Below, one piece after another: positions 9,117-19,187 of a stretch of DNA of 64,000 nucleotides. The stretch is taken from positions 237,742 through 301,741 of the forward strand of contig JAUIJA010000002.1 in assembly GCA_030431055.1 (NCBI GenBank), given 5' to 3'. Position 1 is the stretch's first letter; each line of letters opens with the position of its first letter. The notes beneath the pieces are model-generated. The model worked only from the letters and a program-made list of their open reading frames with translations. It searched no databases and was not told the DNA's origin. Made by a program: the position numbers and the translations under genes. The stretch comes from Bacteroidia bacterium. GTDB lineage: Bacteria > Bacteroidota > Bacteroidia > Flavobacteriales > Flavobacteriaceae.

Positions 9117-10034
9117 TTAGTAATTCCACATATCTTGTTCGAAATCTCTAATTTTTTCTTTCACACGCTCAGATTCTAATAATTGCATTTGAGCATTTTC
9201 TTTCATGTAATCTTTAATCTCTCTATCTGCATAAACGTTTTCTTCTAAGTAAATTACTCCATTAAAACGTCTAGCGTTTAACAAGTGATCAAAACTGAAA
9301 GGCATAGCTGAATTTCGGTTATTGAAAGCTTTTGCTTTGTGCAAAGTTTCTCTTGCTGCTGGGAAATATACCCAAAACAAATCAACCATCTCGTCAGTAT
9401 CAGGATTGTCTTTATAAATTTGTACGTCTGGTACAACAGGACAAATTCCTAACATTCTGTACTTTAATTCACCTTGTCTTTTATCGAAGTACCAATATCC
9501 TACAACTTTATAAGATTTAACTAAATCAGCTTCAATCTCAGTTTTAATAATATATTGCTCATCGATTTTCTTTTCACCAGCTAAATAAGCATCGTAATCT
9601 TCATTCATTTGTTCGAAACCACCATCTGTAGTATCGATAGCGTATAAAGATTGTTGAATTTCTTTTAATGATTTTTTAGCAGTAAAGTAGCTACTATCAT
9701 ACACTTCAGTAAGTGTACTATCTTTAATAGCTTTCTTTAAAACATCATAAAGAGGCTTTCTATCTGGTCCTAAATCTTTTTCAACAGGATAATATAATGG
9801 GAAGTTAACACGTTGATCTAAATCAATGATTTCCCAAACTCTTTTTCCCATTAAGATATCTCTATCCATTACATAACCGTAAGGAAGAGGCATATCATTT
9901 TCGGCTACTAATTCAGCATCCGTTTTTTTCCCGATTTGATCAGGAGTTTTTGCATTTAAAAGATTAGATTGTGCAAAGGTAAAAGTTGAACTTAAACCTA
10001 ATGCTACCATTACTATAATTTTTCTCCAATTCAT
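9117..10034 (-). CDS. gldN: Gliding motility / T9SS protein GldN
   Basis: Signal peptide; MPLPYGYVMDRDILMGKRVWEIIDLDQRVNFPLYYP; last in gldKLMN order. Confidence 0.95.
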   Translation of the reverse strand: MNWRKIIVMVALGLSSTFTFAQSNLLNAKTPDQIGKKTDAELVAENDMPLPYGYVMDRDILMGKRVWEIIDLDQRVNFPLYYPVEKDLGPDRKPLYDVLKKAIKDSTLTEVYDSSYFTAKKSLKEIQQSLYAIDTTDGGFEQMNEDYDAYLAGEKKIDEQYIIKTEIEADLVKSYKVVGYWYFDKRQGELKYRMLGICPVVPDVQIYKDNPDTDEMVDLFWVYFPAARETLHKAKAFNNRNSAMPFSFDHLLNARRFNGVIYLEENVYADREIKDYMKENAQMQLLESERVKEKIRDFEQDMWNY

Positions 10035-10068
10035 TTTCTAAGTCTTTATTTTATGGTATAAGAAATTG

Positions 10069-11622
10069 TTATATAATTTCAAATGTACAAGGCGATACTT
10101 TTTTAGCTGCCTGTCTAATTCCTTTATATTCAACTTTAATATCAGAAATAATGATTACATCACCTTTCATCGCTTTCTTAACAGCAGCTTTAGCTCTAGC
10201 ATTTAATCTGCTACCAGGATTTACAATAGTAGGTTGTCCAGGAACTTTAATGTTAAACTGCTTAACAATGATATCAACTGGGAAATCGAAATCTTCTAAT
10301 ACAGCAGAAACTTGAGATTTTTCTAAACTAGACTTTGGTCCTTTAGCTGCATCTTCTCCACGAATTTTACCTGTTGGCGAAGGAATACCCTTAATACGGA
10401 AAGTCTTTTTATCAGAAACTTTTTGTCCGTCAGGTAAAGTACCTGTAACGTTAATTACAACAGATGTACCATTTCCTGGGTTCATAGTATAAGCACCTGG
10501 CTTACCAGATTTAGATAAACCTGGAGCTGAAGCGTTTACTTTATCAGCAGAGATACCAGCAAATGAAATAGACATTGGGTTAGGTACACCACGATAAACA
10601 ACGTTCATCTTGTCAGCAGAAATTGTTGCTGAATTAGGTTTAGGTACTACAACGTAGTTTCCTTTAATATCGATAGGCACTTCTTTACCTTCTTCCATGA
10701 ACATGAATTTACCATTAATTTCATGCTCACCAACATTACCAGTTGTAAAGTTTAAGTTAACTTGACCGTCTTTTAAAGCCTCCTTTAAGTTAACTTCTTC
10801 TCCATTAACTACAACCTTAGTTGGAACAGTAGACTTGTCATAACGACCTAATACAACTTTACCTTTAAATTGCTCACCAGCAAAGAAAGCTGATTTTTCA
10901 GGAATAACAATCGCTTGATAGTTACTAAAAGAAGCTGCCTTCTTTAAAGAGTTACCTAAAGCAACGTTATAAACGTTTGACTCTACATTTTTAACATCAT
11001 TCTGTAAAGCTGTTAATTTAGTTACAGTAGCAATTGCAGGGAAACCTTTAAAGTGATAAGATAAATACTTTTGCTTTACACCTTCACCATCTACTACATC
11101 AGCAGTAGAAAATTTCTCTTTAACATCTTTTAAAACTGGTTGATAAGTTCCACCTTCACCTAAAATTTTATTTAAAGAGTTAACATATTTATTAAATTGA
11201 TCTACAATAGCTTTACCTTCTGGAGAATACCCATCACCAGCAAACCATTTCTCATCAATATTTGACTTGTCCATAGCTTCATATGGTAACTTACCATCTT
11301 CTTCTCTTTCAAAGTCAGCTAAAATTCCATTTTTTACTTTCTCTAAATATGCATAGAATTCATTAGAAACTTTTGACACTTCCTTAGCTTTATTATAAGG
11401 AGCGCTATATCTATCTGGTTCATCTGAAGCTTTAGTCTCTAATTGACCTAAAAGCCCCATATTTGATTCCGTTTGATTTTTATTAGCTGTATCAAATTTA
11501 TCATTCATTAATCCGAAAGCGGTTAATACCTCCTTCGACATATTTAAAGCTAGCATCGCGATGAAAACCAAGTACATTAGGTTAATCATCTTCTGTCTAG
11601 GGGTTAATTTTCCTCCTGCCAT
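10069..11622 (-). CDS. gldM: Gliding motility / T9SS motor protein GldM
   Basis: MAGGKLTPRQKMINLMYLVFIAMLALNMSKEVLTAF; genomic context. Confidence 0.97.
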   Translation of the reverse strand: MAGGKLTPRQKMINLMYLVFIAMLALNMSKEVLTAFGLMNDKFDTANKNQTESNMGLLGQLETKASDEPDRYSAPYNKAKEVSKVSNEFYAYLEKVKNGILADFEREEDGKLPYEAMDKSNIDEKWFAGDGYSPEGKAIVDQFNKYVNSLNKILGEGGTYQPVLKDVKEKFSTADVVDGEGVKQKYLSYHFKGFPAIATVTKLTALQNDVKNVESNVYNVALGNSLKKAASFSNYQAIVIPEKSAFFAGEQFKGKVVLGRYDKSTVPTKVVVNGEEVNLKEALKDGQVNLNFTTGNVGEHEINGKFMFMEEGKEVPIDIKGNYVVVPKPNSATISADKMNVVYRGVPNPMSISFAGISADKVNASAPGLSKSGKPGAYTMNPGNGTSVVINVTGTLPDGQKVSDKKTFRIKGIPSPTGKIRGEDAAKGPKSSLEKSQVSAVLEDFDFPVDIIVKQFNIKVPGQPTIVNPGSRLNARAKAAVKKAMKGDVIIISDIKVEYKGIRQAAKKVSPCTFEII

Positions 11623-11682
11623 TTCTTAAAAATTTTGTTTTAAATTAAAAATATTTTTCAGTGATTAACAATTGATAATAAA

Positions 11683-12315
11683 TTATCCTTTGTTATTCAT
11701 AGCAGAAAGCATTCCTCCATATACTGCATTTAACGATGCAATATTTGAAGTCATAGATTGCATTTGCTCTTTTAATTTAGCAGCATTTTCAGCAATTTCA
11801 GCATTAGCAGCAGCGTTTTTCTCAGCTCCTTCTAATTGTGCTTTATATAAACCGTTTAATGATTTTAAGTTATCAGCCGCAGCTACCATTTCTGTAGCAT
11901 ATTGTTTTTGAGACGCAATAGAATCAACTGTTGGCGCAATATTTTTAGCAGCACCTTCAAAGTTTTTGATACTATTTCCTAAACTTTCCATTAAAGCACC
12001 GTCAATTTTAGCCTCTTTTAGCATATTATCTAATTTTTGAGATAATAATCCTTGTGCATCTTCTGGCTTATCTTTTTTACCTTTAGGTGTAGCTTCTCCT
12101 CCTGCTAATTCAGGATAAACTAATGACCAATCTAAATCCTTTGGTGGAGTTTCAAAAGCTGATAATCCAAAAATAAGCGCCTCAGTTAAAAGTCCAACAA
12201 TCAACATCAAAGATGCTCCTGGCCAGTGCATTAATTTGAATAAAGCTCCAACGATTACTACTGCCGCTCCCATACCGTAAGCGAAGTTCATTACTTTTGG
12301 TGGTAAAATTCCCAT
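11683..12315 (-). CDS. gldL: Gliding motility / T9SS motor protein GldL
   Basis: Two N-terminal TM helices (VMNFAYGMGAAVVIVGALFKLMHWPGASLMLIVGLLTEALIFGLSAFE); context. Confidence 0.97.
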   Translation of the reverse strand: MGILPPKVMNFAYGMGAAVVIVGALFKLMHWPGASLMLIVGLLTEALIFGLSAFETPPKDLDWSLVYPELAGGEATPKGKKDKPEDAQGLLSQKLDNMLKEAKIDGALMESLGNSIKNFEGAAKNIAPTVDSIASQKQYATEMVAAADNLKSLNGLYKAQLEGAEKNAAANAEIAENAAKLKEQMQSMTSNIASLNAVYGGMLSAMNNKG

Positions 12316-12365
12316 AATAAATAAATTTTAGTTAGTTAAGTTAATATAATTTCGATTGTTTAATA

Positions 12366-13766
12366 CTATTTAGGTCTTGTTCCAGTTGCTGCAGTTCCCA
12401 TATAATCTTGAACTGTTCTGAAACCGATATAACTTCTTGCAGAATCTGCGTATTCATAATCGCGCGTTCCAACTTGTAAAAAGTACCCTACATCTTTCCA
12501 AGAACCACCTCTTACAACTTTACGTTGATTTTTGCGATCTGGAACGTTTGGATTCATAGTCGAAACAAACTCATAAGAAGAAGGACTATAAGCTGACTGT
12601 GTCCATTCTGAAACGTTACCAGCCATATTATATAAGTTATATTCATTTGGTTCATACGATTCAGCTTCCACAGTATATAAAGCACCATCTGCTGCGTAAT
12701 CACCTCTATTTGGCTTAAAGTTCGCCATAAAACAACCTCTGTCGTTCTTAGCATAAGGACCTCCCCAAGGGTACGTTGCCGATTCAATTCCACCTCTAGC
12801 TGCATATTCCCACTCAGCTTCTGTTGGTAAACGGAATGAATTTACTTGATCTCTTCCTTTTCTTTTCTTAATATAAGAGTTTTTATACATTGTCCTCCAA
12901 GCACAAAACGCTTTTGCTTGATTCCAACTAACACCTACAACTGGATAGTCGTCATAAGCAGTATGCCAGAAATAATCATTGTGCATTGGCTCGTTATATG
13001 AGTAAGCGAAGTCTGTAATCCAAACTGTAGTATCTGGATAAATTTCGATTGGAGGATTATCATCATATAATCCTTTTCTTCCTTTCTTCTTAACCGCTTT
13101 ATTCCAATCTACTTCTCTATACCTAAACTGTAATTTAGACACATCCATAGTCTTTAACCCATTATAAGACTCAGATTCAGGTAAATACATAGAGTCCATA
13201 ACCTCAACATAATACTCATCTGGATATTTTTGAGGATCATCTATAAGCTTAGGTTCGCCCTTACCTCTTTTTAACCTTCTACCAGCATACGGATCATCGT
13301 CAGTTCCTATACTATAGTAGTTTTCATACATATATTTGTCGTACGGAGACATTTCTTCAACATTTTGATCTGCGAAAGCATAATCGCCAATACTCCCTCC
13401 TTCTTTACCACTTCTCGCACCGTCAGTACCCGTTTCACCAACCTCATCAGCTAAAACAGCCAACCTAGTTCTAATGATAGAGTCTTTTACCCAATTAATA
13501 AATTGGCGATACTCTGCGTTAGTAATTTCAGTTTCATCCATGTAAAACGAACGAACTGTTACTGTTTTAGTTGGAGCATCTTGAATGTTTGCTAAATCAT
13601 CATCTGATTTACCCATTACAAAAGCACCACCTGGCACTAATGTCATCCCATAAGGCTTTTCCGGATGCCATTTTCTACTTTTAGCACCAACTAATTCACC
13701 TCTGTCACCCTTACTACAGCTTACTAATAATGATAAAATTGCTGATAATGCAACTAACTTCTTCAT
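12366..13766 (-). CDS. gldK: Gliding motility / T9SS lipoprotein GldK (FGE/SUMF1-like)
   Basis: Lipobox LLVSCSKG; FGE-sulfatase fold motifs; upstream of gldLMN. Confidence 0.96.
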   Translation of the reverse strand: MKKLVALSAILSLLVSCSKGDRGELVGAKSRKWHPEKPYGMTLVPGGAFVMGKSDDDLANIQDAPTKTVTVRSFYMDETEITNAEYRQFINWVKDSIIRTRLAVLADEVGETGTDGARSGKEGGSIGDYAFADQNVEEMSPYDKYMYENYYSIGTDDDPYAGRRLKRGKGEPKLIDDPQKYPDEYYVEVMDSMYLPESESYNGLKTMDVSKLQFRYREVDWNKAVKKKGRKGLYDDNPPIEIYPDTTVWITDFAYSYNEPMHNDYFWHTAYDDYPVVGVSWNQAKAFCAWRTMYKNSYIKKRKGRDQVNSFRLPTEAEWEYAARGGIESATYPWGGPYAKNDRGCFMANFKPNRGDYAADGALYTVEAESYEPNEYNLYNMAGNVSEWTQSAYSPSSYEFVSTMNPNVPDRKNQRKVVRGGSWKDVGYFLQVGTRDYEYADSARSYIGFRTVQDYMGTAATGTRPK

Positions 13767-13910
13767 ATAAATTTGGGTTAAATGTATTTTACAATTAAGG
13801 GCGTAAACCTATTCAATAATTTTGAGAAAAACAATTTTTTTCAAAAAAACCTTAAAAAAATCTTAAACTTAGTCTAATCATTAACAATTACACAACTTAA
13901 CCTAAGACTT

Positions 13911-15059
13911 TTATAATAAATTACGCCTTTGCGCTTTCCACCATCTTTCTGGTCGTTCTTGCTCACATGCAGCCAAATAATCCTGATGCGTGCAAGGTAA
14001 TAACGTATTTCTTTTTAATTTATTATTTTCACTTACAACAAATGGTATCTCAATCCACCATCGGTCTGTTTTATCACTCTTATAAAAAATCAACTCTTCA
14101 TCATCTATAAGAACAATATATTTAAAATAGTTTTCTTTACTTCCAAAAGGATATTCATTTGAACGAAACTCATAACCCTCCAGGAAATACCATAAAACTT
14201 GTGCCACCAAAGATACTTCTTTTATTGAATTATCAAAGTTAAAAATACCAAAACTCGAAACTTTATCACTTATACCAGCATATCGAGCTAATGAACAAAT
14301 TTCTTTTCCACTAAAACCATTTGGATTAAACTGTTGATTATTACCCGAATATGAAGATTCTACAGAACCCAAGTCAAAACTCACTAAATCTGTATCTCTA
14401 AAAACTGGCTCAGCAAGCGTTATGTTATTTGAAACCTCGCCTAAACGATACGCTTCAAAAAACAACTTCTCAACTAAATCTATTTCTTCTTGAGAGTTAA
14501 AATAGGTTTGATAACCAATATTCGCATAATTAAATAAATTACAAGGTTCTTCAACTACAATTCTAGATAAATAAGAATTATATGGCAATCCGTTTTCTTT
14601 TGCAAAATCAAATGCATTATCAACAACCGTTAAATTTACCATTTGATCTAAATTATCATACGCTCTATATAAAGGATATGTTAAATCTTGAGAACCGCCT
14701 ATTATAATAGGTGTAATTTTTTTTCGGATTAATTCTTCAGAAATAGTTTTAACGAGAAAATAAGAGTCTTCAATTGATGCGCCTTGTTGAATAGTTCCTA
14801 AATCGGCAATTGATAAATTCCAATTTCCTGGAAATAAAGAATACAAATACTTTCTAAAAGCAACAAATTCATCATCATGATTATCTACCCCTAAACCTCT
14901 GTATTCATTAACAGTTATAATAGCAATTGAAATATCTTCCAAATTTGGAAATTCATCATCAGTATGAATCACAATTTTTTTTCCTAAAGCTTGTTTTGAC
15001 AAACCTTCAGTAAATTGAACAATTTCTTCTGAAACGGGTTGCAATAAATCAAATGCCAT
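13911..15059 (-). CDS. Arginase/formimidoylglutamase-fold protein, catalytic motifs degenerate
   Basis: Ureohydrolase-like IIIGGSQDLTYPLYRAYDNL, VVDNAFDF, SFDLGSVESSYSGNNQQFNPNGFSGKEI. Confidence 0.8.
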   Translation of the reverse strand: MAFDLLQPVSEEIVQFTEGLSKQALGKKIVIHTDDEFPNLEDISIAIITVNEYRGLGVDNHDDEFVAFRKYLYSLFPGNWNLSIADLGTIQQGASIEDSYFLVKTISEELIRKKITPIIIGGSQDLTYPLYRAYDNLDQMVNLTVVDNAFDFAKENGLPYNSYLSRIVVEEPCNLFNYANIGYQTYFNSQEEIDLVEKLFFEAYRLGEVSNNITLAEPVFRDTDLVSFDLGSVESSYSGNNQQFNPNGFSGKEICSLARYAGISDKVSSFGIFNFDNSIKEVSLVAQVLWYFLEGYEFRSNEYPFGSKENYFKYIVLIDDEELIFYKSDKTDRWWIEIPFVVSENNKLKRNTLLPCTHQDYLAACEQERPERWWKAQRRNLL

Positions 15060-15062
15060 ATT

Positions 15063-17546
15063 TTATTTCTTTTTAGCAGTAGATTTTCTTGTTTTCTTTT
15101 TTGCTGGCGCTTTCTTTTCAATCAATTCTTTTACTTCTTCTAGCGTAAGTTTAGCCGCATCCACATCTTTACTTAACTCAACCTTGGTTTTACCTTTTAA
15201 AATAACCGAACGTCCCCAACGTGCTTTTTCCACTCGGATTCCTTCATCTTCCCAATGATGAATTAATTTATCTTTCTCTTTTTGAATTTTTTCTTGAATC
15301 AATGTTTCAATATCAGATTGTGACAAATTATCAAAATCATACTTTTTGTTTACGTTAATAAACATTCCGTTCCACTTGATAAAAGGACCGAATCTTCCAA
15401 CACCTTTTTGTACTGGTAAATTATCATACTCAGCAATTGGTGCATCGGCTTTTTTCTTTTCTTCAATTAATTCAATTGCGCGATCCATATCAACATCTAA
15501 AGGCTCTTCACCTTTCGGAAGTGAAATAAATGTTTTTCCAAAACGAACATACGGTCCGAATCGACCATTATTAACCTCAACTTCTTCTCCTTCATATTGA
15601 CCTAATGCTTTTGGTAACATAAATAAAGTAAGCGCTTCATCAAGTGTTAACGTCGAAATATTTTGATCTGGCAACAAACTAGCAAATTGTTTCTCTTCAT
15701 CATCAATATCTCCAATTTGCGCCATCGGTCCGAATTTTCCTAAACGAACAGAAACTTGTTTTCCACTTTCTGGATGTATACCTAAAATACGCTCTCCTGT
15801 TTCGCGTTCTGCATTTTCCTCTACTTCTTTAACATTAGGATGGAAATGACTATAAAACTCTTTCATCATTTTTACCCAATCTTCTTTTCCTTCTGCAATT
15901 TCATCAAAATCTTGCTCAACTTTAGCTGTAAAGTTATAATCTAAGATTGTTTCAAAGTTAGCCACCAAGAAATCATTTACAATCATCCCTATATCGGTAG
16001 GAACTAATTTTCCTTTATTAGAACCTGTTTTTTCTGTTAAAACATTAGATTGAATATCTGAACCTTGAAGTGTAATTTGATTATATTTTCTCTCAACACC
16101 TTCATTTGCTCCTTTTTCAACATAATTACGAGCTATGATAGTAGAAATTGTTGGCGCATAAGTTGACGGACGACCAATTCCTAATTCTTCCAACTTCTTA
16201 ACCAAAGACGCTTCCGTATAACGACTTGGCGGACGAGAAAAACGCTCTGTTGCTACAATAGTTGAATTTGAAAGTTTTTCCCCAACTTTTAATGCTGGCA
16301 ACATTCCTTCTTGTTCTTCTTCGTCATCATCATGACCTTCTAAATACACTTTCAAGAAACCTTCAAACTTTATTACTTCACCACTCGCACTAAATTGCTC
16401 GTTATGATTTGAGGCATCTATTTTTACGTTTGTTCTTTCTAATTGTGCATCGCTCATTTGAGACGCAATCGTTCTTTTCCAAATTAAATCATACAATCTT
16501 GCCTGATCTCTATCAATATTTACTGTATGACGACTCATATCCGTTGGACGAATCGCCTCGTGAGCTTCTTGCGCTCCTTTTGCTTTTGTTGCGTAATTAC
16601 GTGTTTTTGCAAATTCTTTTCCGTAGTAGCTTTCTATTTCATTTTTTGCTGCATCTAATGCTTCTTGAGATAAATTAACACTATCGGTTCTCATATAGGT
16701 AATTAAACCGGCTTCATATAAACGTTGTGCAATTTGCATTGTAATTCCAACAGGTAGATATAATTTCCTAGCAGCTTCTTGTTGTAAAGTCGAAGTTGTA
16801 AACGGTGCTGCAGGCGATTTTTTTGTTGGTTTCGTTTCTAAATTTGCTACTTTAAAATCTGAACCAATATTTTTCCTTAAAAAATCTTCTGCTTCTTTTT
16901 TAGAATTGAAATTCTTAGGCAACTTAGCTTTAAAAGACTTTCCTTTTTCATTGATAAATTCTGCTACAATACTATAACTAGCTTTCGCATCAAAATTTAA
17001 AATATCTCTTTCTTTTTCAACAATTAACCGAACTGAAACCGATTGTACACGACCAGCAGACAAACCTCCTTTTACTTTTTTCCATAAAACCGGAGAAAGT
17101 TCATAACCTACTAATCTATCTAAAACACGTCTTGCTTGTTGTGCATTTACTAAATCGTAATTAATTCCTCTCGGATTTTCGATTGCTTTTTGAATAGCTG
17201 ATTTAGTAATCTCGTGAAAAACAATTCGTTTAGTTTTGTCCGGAGTTAACTTTAACTCTTCGGCTAAGTGCCAAGAAATTGCTTCTCCTTCACGGTCTTC
17301 ATCGGAAGCTAACCAAACCATTTCTGCTTTCTTAGCTAAATCACGTAATTTTTTTACTAAAGATTTCTTATCGCTCGAAACTTCATATTTAGGTTTAAAA
17401 TCATTTTCAACATCAACACCTATTTCTTTCGAAGGCAAGTCGGCAATATGTCCAAAACTCGACTCTACTTGAAACTCTTTTCCTAGAAATTTTTCGATAG
17501 TTTTTGCCTTTGCAGGTGACTCAACGATAACTAAATTCTTTGCCAT
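15063..17546 (-). CDS. topA: DNA topoisomerase I
   Basis: MAKNLVIVESPAKAKTIEKFLG; RTDSVNLSQEAL; C-terminal Topo_C repeats and Lys-rich tail. Confidence 0.97.
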   Translation of the reverse strand: MAKNLVIVESPAKAKTIEKFLGKEFQVESSFGHIADLPSKEIGVDVENDFKPKYEVSSDKKSLVKKLRDLAKKAEMVWLASDEDREGEAISWHLAEELKLTPDKTKRIVFHEITKSAIQKAIENPRGINYDLVNAQQARRVLDRLVGYELSPVLWKKVKGGLSAGRVQSVSVRLIVEKERDILNFDAKASYSIVAEFINEKGKSFKAKLPKNFNSKKEAEDFLRKNIGSDFKVANLETKPTKKSPAAPFTTSTLQQEAARKLYLPVGITMQIAQRLYEAGLITYMRTDSVNLSQEALDAAKNEIESYYGKEFAKTRNYATKAKGAQEAHEAIRPTDMSRHTVNIDRDQARLYDLIWKRTIASQMSDAQLERTNVKIDASNHNEQFSASGEVIKFEGFLKVYLEGHDDDEEEQEGMLPALKVGEKLSNSTIVATERFSRPPSRYTEASLVKKLEELGIGRPSTYAPTISTIIARNYVEKGANEGVERKYNQITLQGSDIQSNVLTEKTGSNKGKLVPTDIGMIVNDFLVANFETILDYNFTAKVEQDFDEIAEGKEDWVKMMKEFYSHFHPNVKEVEENAERETGERILGIHPESGKQVSVRLGKFGPMAQIGDIDDEEKQFASLLPDQNISTLTLDEALTLFMLPKALGQYEGEEVEVNNGRFGPYVRFGKTFISLPKGEEPLDVDMDRAIELIEEKKKADAPIAEYDNLPVQKGVGRFGPFIKWNGMFINVNKKYDFDNLSQSDIETLIQEKIQKEKDKLIHHWEDEGIRVEKARWGRSVILKGKTKVELSKDVDAAKLTLEEVKELIEKKAPAKKKTRKSTAKKK

Positions 17547-17644
17547 TACACTTTATTGTTTGCCGCAAAAGTATAAGTTTTTTTTCAATTTTGCCGATTT
17601 AGCCGATTTTCAGCCAAATATTTTGTTAAAGAAAATCTGACAAG

Positions 17645-17676
17645 TTGTCATATTTTACAATTTAGTACTATCTTTG
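17645..17676 (+). promoter_or_regulatory. Bacteroidetes-type housekeeping promoter for miaB
   Basis: TTG (17645) - 21 nt - TATCTTTG (17669-17676), consensus TTG/TAnnTTTG. Confidence 0.55.
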
Positions 17677-17714
17677 CAACCCGAGTTTTACAAAATCATT
17701 CGGATATTGATTAT

Positions 17715-19166
17715 ATGGAAAAGGTAATTGAAGAAAATAAACAAGGAACAAGTCTGGTTCAAGAGCAAAAGGAAGGTAATAGTAAAAAACTTTTTATTGA
17801 AAGTTATGGTTGCCAAATGAATTTTTCTGATAGTGAAATCGTAGCTTCAATTTTAGCTAATGAAGGTTACAACACTACACAAGATTTAGAAGATGCCGAT
17901 TTGGTTTTAGTAAACACTTGTTCAATTCGTGATAAAGCTGAACAAACTGTTCGCAAACGTTTAGAACAATATAATGCCATAAAAAAAATCAACCCAAGTA
18001 TGAAAGTTGGAGTTTTAGGTTGTATGGCGGAACGTTTAAAAGAAAAGTTTTTAGACGAAGAGAAAATTGTTGATATGGTTGTAGGACCAGATGCTTACAA
18101 AGACATTCCTAATTTATTAAAAGAAATCGAAGACGGTAGAGATGCTATAAACGTAATTCTTTCTAAAGAAGAAACGTATGGAGACATTCAACCTGTTCGT
18201 TTAAGCAGCAACGGAGTTACTGCTTTTGTTTCAATTACGCGTGGTTGTGATAATATGTGTACGTTTTGTGTTGTTCCATTTACAAGAGGAAGAGAACGTA
18301 GCCGTGATCCGCAAAGTATTTTAGACGAAATTCAAGATTTATGGAACAAAGGATTTAAAGAAGTTACTTTATTAGGTCAAAATGTAGATAGCTTTTTATG
18401 GTATGGCGGTGGCTTGAAAAAAGATTTCGATAAAGCTAGTGAAATGCAAAAAGCGACTGCTGTAGATTTCGCTCAATTGCTTGACATGTGTGCAACACAA
18501 TTTCCTAAAATGCGTTTTCGTTTTTCAACTTCAAACCCACAAGATATGCATGTGGAAGTTATTGAAGTTATGGCAAAACATCATAATATATGTAAGTACA
18601 TCCACTTGCCAGTTCAATCTGGAAGCACTCGTATTCTAAAAGAAATGAATCGTCAGCATACGCGTGAAGAATACATGGAATTAGTAGATAAAATCTACGA
18701 ATTAATTCCTGATATTTCGTTATCGCAAGATATGATTGCTGGTTTTCCAACAGAAACCGAGGAAGACCATCAAGACACACTTTCATTAATGGAACATGTA
18801 AAATACGATTTCGGATTTATGTTTGCTTATTCTGAAAGACCAGGAACACTTGCTGCTAGAAAAATGGAAGATGATATTCCGGAAGCCACGAAAAAACGCA
18901 GATTAACTGAAATTATCAACTTACAACAAAAACATGGTTTAGAGAGAACTAAGCGTTTTGTAGGCCAAACAGTTGAAGTTTTAATTGAAAAAGACTCAAA
19001 ACGTTCAAGCGAACATTGGAGCGGAAGAAATTCTCAAAACACAGTTGTTGTTTTCCCAAAAGAAAATTATAAGCCTGGTGATTTTGTTAATGTAAAAATA
19101 TCAGATTGTACTACTGCAACACTTATAGGTGAAGCTGTTGGTTATTCTGAAAAAATGTCAAATTAA
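17715..19166 (+). CDS. miaB: tRNA-2-methylthio-N6-dimethylallyladenosine synthase
   Basis: ESYGCQMNFSDSEIV; radical SAM RGCDNMCTFCVVPFTRGRERSR; TRAM domain. Confidence 0.97.
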   Translation: MEKVIEENKQGTSLVQEQKEGNSKKLFIESYGCQMNFSDSEIVASILANEGYNTTQDLEDADLVLVNTCSIRDKAEQTVRKRLEQYNAIKKINPSMKVGVLGCMAERLKEKFLDEEKIVDMVVGPDAYKDIPNLLKEIEDGRDAINVILSKEETYGDIQPVRLSSNGVTAFVSITRGCDNMCTFCVVPFTRGRERSRDPQSILDEIQDLWNKGFKEVTLLGQNVDSFLWYGGGLKKDFDKASEMQKATAVDFAQLLDMCATQFPKMRFRFSTSNPQDMHVEVIEVMAKHHNICKYIHLPVQSGSTRILKEMNRQHTREEYMELVDKIYELIPDISLSQDMIAGFPTETEEDHQDTLSLMEHVKYDFGFMFAYSERPGTLAARKMEDDIPEATKKRRLTEIINLQQKHGLERTKRFVGQTVEVLIEKDSKRSSEHWSGRNSQNTVVVFPKENYKPGDFVNVKISDCTTATLIGEAVGYSEKMSN

Positions 19167-19187
19167 TTACTATATATTAAGGTATAA

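Noticed and set aside
12554-12805. 83-aa minus-strand ORF inside gldK
   Set aside because: Out-of-frame overlap with a strongly supported gene; low-complexity translation
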